Source: Bacteroidales bacterium
Lineage (GTDB): Bacteria; Bacteroidota; Bacteroidia; Bacteroidales; P3
Assembly (NCBI GenBank): GCA_017960475.1
Contig: JAGCZH010000038.1
Span: 1 to 64,000, forward strand
Reading direction: 5' to 3'
Length of the DNA: 64,000 bases
Shown here: positions 61,332-64,000 of the stretch, in pieces
How positions within the stretch are numbered: position 1 is the first letter of the stretch
Layout: each line of letters starts with the position of its first letter
The notes under the pieces: generated by a model
Told to the model about the DNA's origin: nothing
Seen by the model: only the letters and a program-made list of their open reading frames with translations
The model's database searches: none
Position numbers and translations under genes: made by a program

Positions 61332-62408
61332 TTATATTTTGAATGAAAGTGACAGGTAGTTGGGCGCTTGTCCAAGATGGTAGTTTCGACGGGCGAAAGA
61401 GAACTCGAATTTCTTGGTGCGTAAACCAAAGCCATAGCAGAATCCGCTAAAATTGATGTTGGTGCGGTTGTTGGCGCTCATCTCCATGGTTTGTCGATAG
61501 CGGTAGCCGAGACGAATAAAGAAAACGTTTTTGATTTCCGCTTCAAGGCCTATGGCTGTGTGGCGCATGGCTTGGTCCAATATTTTTGAGATGCCGTCAT
61601 ACCATGGTTTCTCAATGGGCAATCCTGTATATGGATCTGTTTCATTTTCGGCATTGAGGGGGTCGTTGTAACTTAACTGCCATCGTGTCAAATTGTTCAG
61701 TTCCAAGAAAAAACGGAATGGAGCCTTGGTGACTTTATAAGATATGGCTGCGGAAATGTCCAAGGGAAGATATTCTGTTGTGCCGTCGAATGTGGCGAGT
61801 TGGGCACCGATGTTTCTGCCTTGTACTGTCGCCGCGAAGCGCTTGTCATCAGATATATAGCTGCCGGCGACATTGAGAGCTAAAGCGAAAGCGGTGTAGG
61901 ATTCGTACTGCGACAATACGGGTCGAAGAGAGGCTCCGATAGAGAAATTGGAGTCGATGTTCATTCCCCAAGCCACAGAAAGCGCCACGTCGGAGGCTCC
62001 GAAAGTGCCTTGTTCTATCTCTTCCTCGTCGAAGCCTTGAAAACGACCATAGCTGTTGAAATGAAAAGAGAGAAGGAAAGCTCCAAGGCGTCGGGTGTCA
62101 AGGCCATAGGCCACAGAACCGAAGTTGCTGCCAGAGAAAAGACCTACATAGTTGAGGGTCAGCCTACGGTCGTAATGAGGAGATATGAGAGACGGGTTGT
62201 CGAGACCTACGTTGAGGTCGTATGGGGCGAAGAGAGGTAGGTAATTGACACCAAGGGCGGCGGTGTGTGCCGATGATGGCATTTTGAGAAGTGAAAGGGT
62301 GTTGAGTCCAGCCACTTGCGCCGATACAAGAGGAGTGGTGAGAATATTAAAAGTGAGAATTGCGGCAATTAGTACAATTCTCTTTTTCAAATTCTTACCT
62401 ATAAGCAT
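61332..62408 (-). CDS. porQ: Type IX secretion protein PorQ
   Basis: 358 aa from MLIGKNLKKRIVLIAAILTF, with a signal peptide ending near VSAQ; a start 27 nt upstream (MSRMHCKF) is possible. The mature part begins VAGLNTLSLLKMPSSAHTAALGVNYLPL, a PorQ hallmark, and continues as an outer-membrane barrel (GSVAYGLDTRRLGAFLLSFHF, ELNNLTRWQLSYNDP, FSFARRNYHLG). PorQ belongs with PorU, PorV and PorZ in the attachment complex that cleaves the sorting tail and links cargo to A-LPS. None of those partners is in the window. Confidence 0.9.
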   Translation of the reverse strand: MLIGKNLKKRIVLIAAILTFNILTTPLVSAQVAGLNTLSLLKMPSSAHTAALGVNYLPLFAPYDLNVGLDNPSLISPHYDRRLTLNYVGLFSGSNFGSVAYGLDTRRLGAFLLSFHFNSYGRFQGFDEEEIEQGTFGASDVALSVAWGMNIDSNFSIGASLRPVLSQYESYTAFALALNVAGSYISDDKRFAATVQGRNIGAQLATFDGTTEYLPLDISAAISYKVTKAPFRFFLELNNLTRWQLSYNDPLNAENETDPYTGLPIEKPWYDGISKILDQAMRHTAIGLEAEIKNVFFIRLGYRYRQTMEMSANNRTNINFSGFCYGFGLRTKKFEFSFARRNYHLGQAPNYLSLSFKI

Positions 62409-62453
62409 GATGAACTTGCAATGCATTCTTGACATCGTTCACAAATGATGACT

Positions 62454-62981
62454 TCAGTCGTTCCATTCCTCTTTGCCTCCCTCGTTGAGGAATCCGCTTC
62501 TCATTTTTTTGCCTACTCGCTTACGAATAATGTATTTCCCGTTCATTATCAATACCTCGTCGTATTTAAAATCGGTGACAAAGCGACCTTGGACATCGAC
62601 AAAAGCCCATTTCCCTTTTTTGCGAAGAGCGGCATAGCAGACGGGGTATTTGTTCTTGGCGTAATCAATCTCGCATATCGCGGCGTCGTAGGCGATTTCG
62701 GTGAGTGTCTCACCACTGACTCCCACAAGGCCCCATTTGCCTTCTATCGAGACAGGATACATGCCTCCGTTGGTTTCATATAGTACTGCGTCGTACTTGG
62801 GCATTATCACCCATTCGTTGTCTTTGTCAATATAGCCCCATCCGCCATCTTCGCTTTGGCATGGATGGTACATTGGGTAGACCTCTTGAGAGTGAAGCGC
62901 GCCGCAAAGAAAAAAACAGAAAATTATGGCACACCAGGATGAGCGCCATAATTTTCTGTTTGTTATGAGATTGAATTTCAA
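62454..62981 (-). CDS. Exported WG-repeat protein
   Basis: 175 aa if started at TTG 62981, which gives a short signal peptide ending ALHSQ; the frame is open further upstream but that part overlaps the lysine aminomutase gene. Three WG repeats are visible: GGWGYIDKDNEWVIMPKYDAV, GKWGLVGVSGETLTEIAYDAA and GKWAFVDVQGRFVTDFKYDEV. WG repeats are common in exported Bacteroidota proteins of unknown role. There is no ATG near the start. Confidence 0.75.
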   Translation of the reverse strand: MKFNLITNRKLWRSSWCAIIFCFFLCGALHSQEVYPMYHPCQSEDGGWGYIDKDNEWVIMPKYDAVLYETNGGMYPVSIEGKWGLVGVSGETLTEIAYDAAICEIDYAKNKYPVCYAALRKKGKWAFVDVQGRFVTDFKYDEVLIMNGKYIIRKRVGKKMRSGFLNEGGKEEWND

Positions 62982-63009
62982 TTTTTGAAAGTTATGTAAG
63001 CCGTTAAGA

Positions 63010-64000
63010 TTAACGTTTTTTGTTGCGTTCGTGACGCATAAGGTGGCTGGGTTCAAGAGCCATGCGGTCGGTTTCGAGTAGAGAGGCGACACCTTCGTCT
63101 ACGCGACGTTTCTGCTCGCAGGCCTCGCAATGGCAGTCCTCATGGTATTCGCGAGGTTCGGTGTAGGTGGTGATGACACCTTCGAAGTTGCGGAGAATGA
63201 CTTTGTCGGGGCTTTGCGAAATGACATATTGAGGCATGACAGGAGTTTTTCCGCCGCCGCCAGGGGCGTCGACAACAAAGGTGGGAACAGCGTAGCCGCT
63301 GGTGTGGCCGCGGAGGTTTTCGATGATTTCGATACCTTTGCTGACGGGGGTGCGGAAATGCTCAAGACCCATGGAGAGGTCGCACTGGTAGATGTAGTAA
63401 GGACGCACACGATTGCGAACCAGTTCGTGCATGAGTTTCTTCATAATGTGTACGCAGTCGTTCACGCCGCGCAACAAAACGGTTTGGTTTCCCAGAGGAA
63501 TTCCCGCGTTGGCGAGACGCGAAAGCGCTTGCTCTGCCTCGGGAGTGAACTCGTTGGGATGATTGAAGTGGGTGTTGAGCCAGATTGGGTGGTATTTCTT
63601 CAGCATCTCGCAAAGCTCGGGGGTGATACGCTGCGGACAAACCACAGGTGTGCGGCTGCCGATGCGGACTATCTCGACATGAGGTATTTTGCGCAGTCTG
63701 CCGATGATATATTCCAGCTTTTGGTCGCTGACCATCAAGGCGTCACCGCCGCTGAGGAGCACGTCGCGTACTTGAGGGGTTTTCTCGATATATTCCAGAC
63801 ATTTCTCAATGCGTTGGCTAGGACTCTCGTCATCCTTCTGGCCGGCGAAACGACGGCGGGTGCAGTGACGGCAGTACATAGAGCACATGTCGGTTATGAG
63901 GAACAAGACACGGTCTGGGTAGCGGTGGGTTAGACCAGGGGCAGGGGAGTCCTCATCCTCGTGGAGGGGATCGTTGAGGTCTGCTGGAGCAATGTTGCAT
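63010..64000 (-). CDS. kamA: Lysine 2,3-aminomutase, C-terminal part (5' end outside window)
   Basis: The frame is open to the window edge and continues beyond it, so the N-terminus is missing. Visible: [22 protein letters not shown], the radical SAM motif CSMYCRHC (C-x3-C-x2-C), [18 protein letters not shown], and [20 protein letters not shown] near the C-terminus. The PLP-binding Lys is in the PGGGGKTP stretch. The enzyme makes L-beta-lysine, in lysine fermentation or as an osmolyte or tRNA-modification precursor. The final Cys-rich [11 protein letters not shown] supports a structural metal site. Two downstream minus-strand genes are unrelated in function. Confidence 0.93.
   Translation of the reverse strand, partial: CNIAPADLNDPLHEDEDSPAPGLTHRYPDRVLFLITDMCSMYCRHCTRRRFAGQKDDESPSQRIEKCLEYIEKTPQVRDVLLSGGDALMVSDQKLEYIIGRLRKIPHVEIVRIGSRTPVVCPQRITPELCEMLKKYHPIWLNTHFNHPNEFTPEAEQALSRLANAGIPLGNQTVLLRGVNDCVHIMKKLMHELVRNRVRPYYIYQCDLSMGLEHFRTPVSKGIEIIENLRGHTSGYAVPTFVVDAPGGGGKTPVMPQYVISQSPDKVILRNFEGVITTYTEPREYHEDCHCEACEQKRRVDEGVASLLETDRMALEPSHLMRHERNKKR

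Overview
The window comes from an anaerobic member of the Bacteroidota, most likely Bacteroidales. The evidence is a complete PorP-GldK-GldL-GldM-GldN type IX secretion (T9SS) locus plus PorQ, two proteins with T9SS sorting tails, Bacteroidota-type promoters (TTTG, about 19-20 nt, TAnnTTTG) and oxygen-sensitive enzymes ([FeFe] hydrogenases, lysine 2,3-aminomutase). I cannot name a species.

Region 1 (1-8313) is a defence-like block. It holds a DUF1016/YhcG nuclease gene broken by an in-frame TGA, an unrecognised 488-aa protein that reads as two HEPN-like halves, and a restriction-modification-like operon (two Eco57I-like methylase subunits, an unknown basic protein, and a GIY-YIG-like/SF2 helicase fusion). 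The operon is preceded by a strongly folded leader RNA with a possible pseudoknot.

Region 2 (8391-19652) holds redox and signalling genes: a HydABC-type bifurcating [FeFe] hydrogenase operon with a thioredoxin-like ferredoxin, a MarC-type membrane protein, a LiaF-like membrane protein, a UPF1-like helicase, and a second cluster (DRTGG protein, anti-sigma-like ATPase, [FeFe]-hydrogenase-like iron-sulfur protein).

Region 3 (20018-36821) is mostly cell-envelope housekeeping: LD-carboxypeptidase, polysaccharide deacetylase, KdsC, RlpA-like protein, the T9SS operon with a second GldN copy, RluD, a T9SS cargo, a PASTA protein and MiaB.

Region 4 (37061-57911) is the most striking part. It is a 20.9-kb Rhs island bounded by near-identical inverted repeats of about 173 bp. 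Inside are a tyrosine recombinase, a T9SS-sorted protein, a 2994-aa SpvB/Rhs lipoprotein, and five orphan Rhs tips arranged outward on both sides (three on the minus strand to the left, two on the plus strand to the right). Each tip is preceded by the same ~175-bp end of the Rhs core (one copy is truncated) and followed by its own small gene. Every tip carries a motif that reads as a peptidase: HExxH (three), HExxGH, a caspase-like His/Cys pair, and a JAB-like HxHP. All six following genes encode exported proteins or lipoproteins. This suggests a set of exchangeable protease toxins whose immunity proteins act in the envelope. The right end carries a deleted, inverted remnant of the left-most cassette.

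Region 5 (57937-64000) holds tRNA-Gln, a long-chain acyl-CoA synthetase, a lipoate ligase, PorQ, a WG-repeat protein and the C-terminal part of lysine 2,3-aminomutase, which runs off the window.
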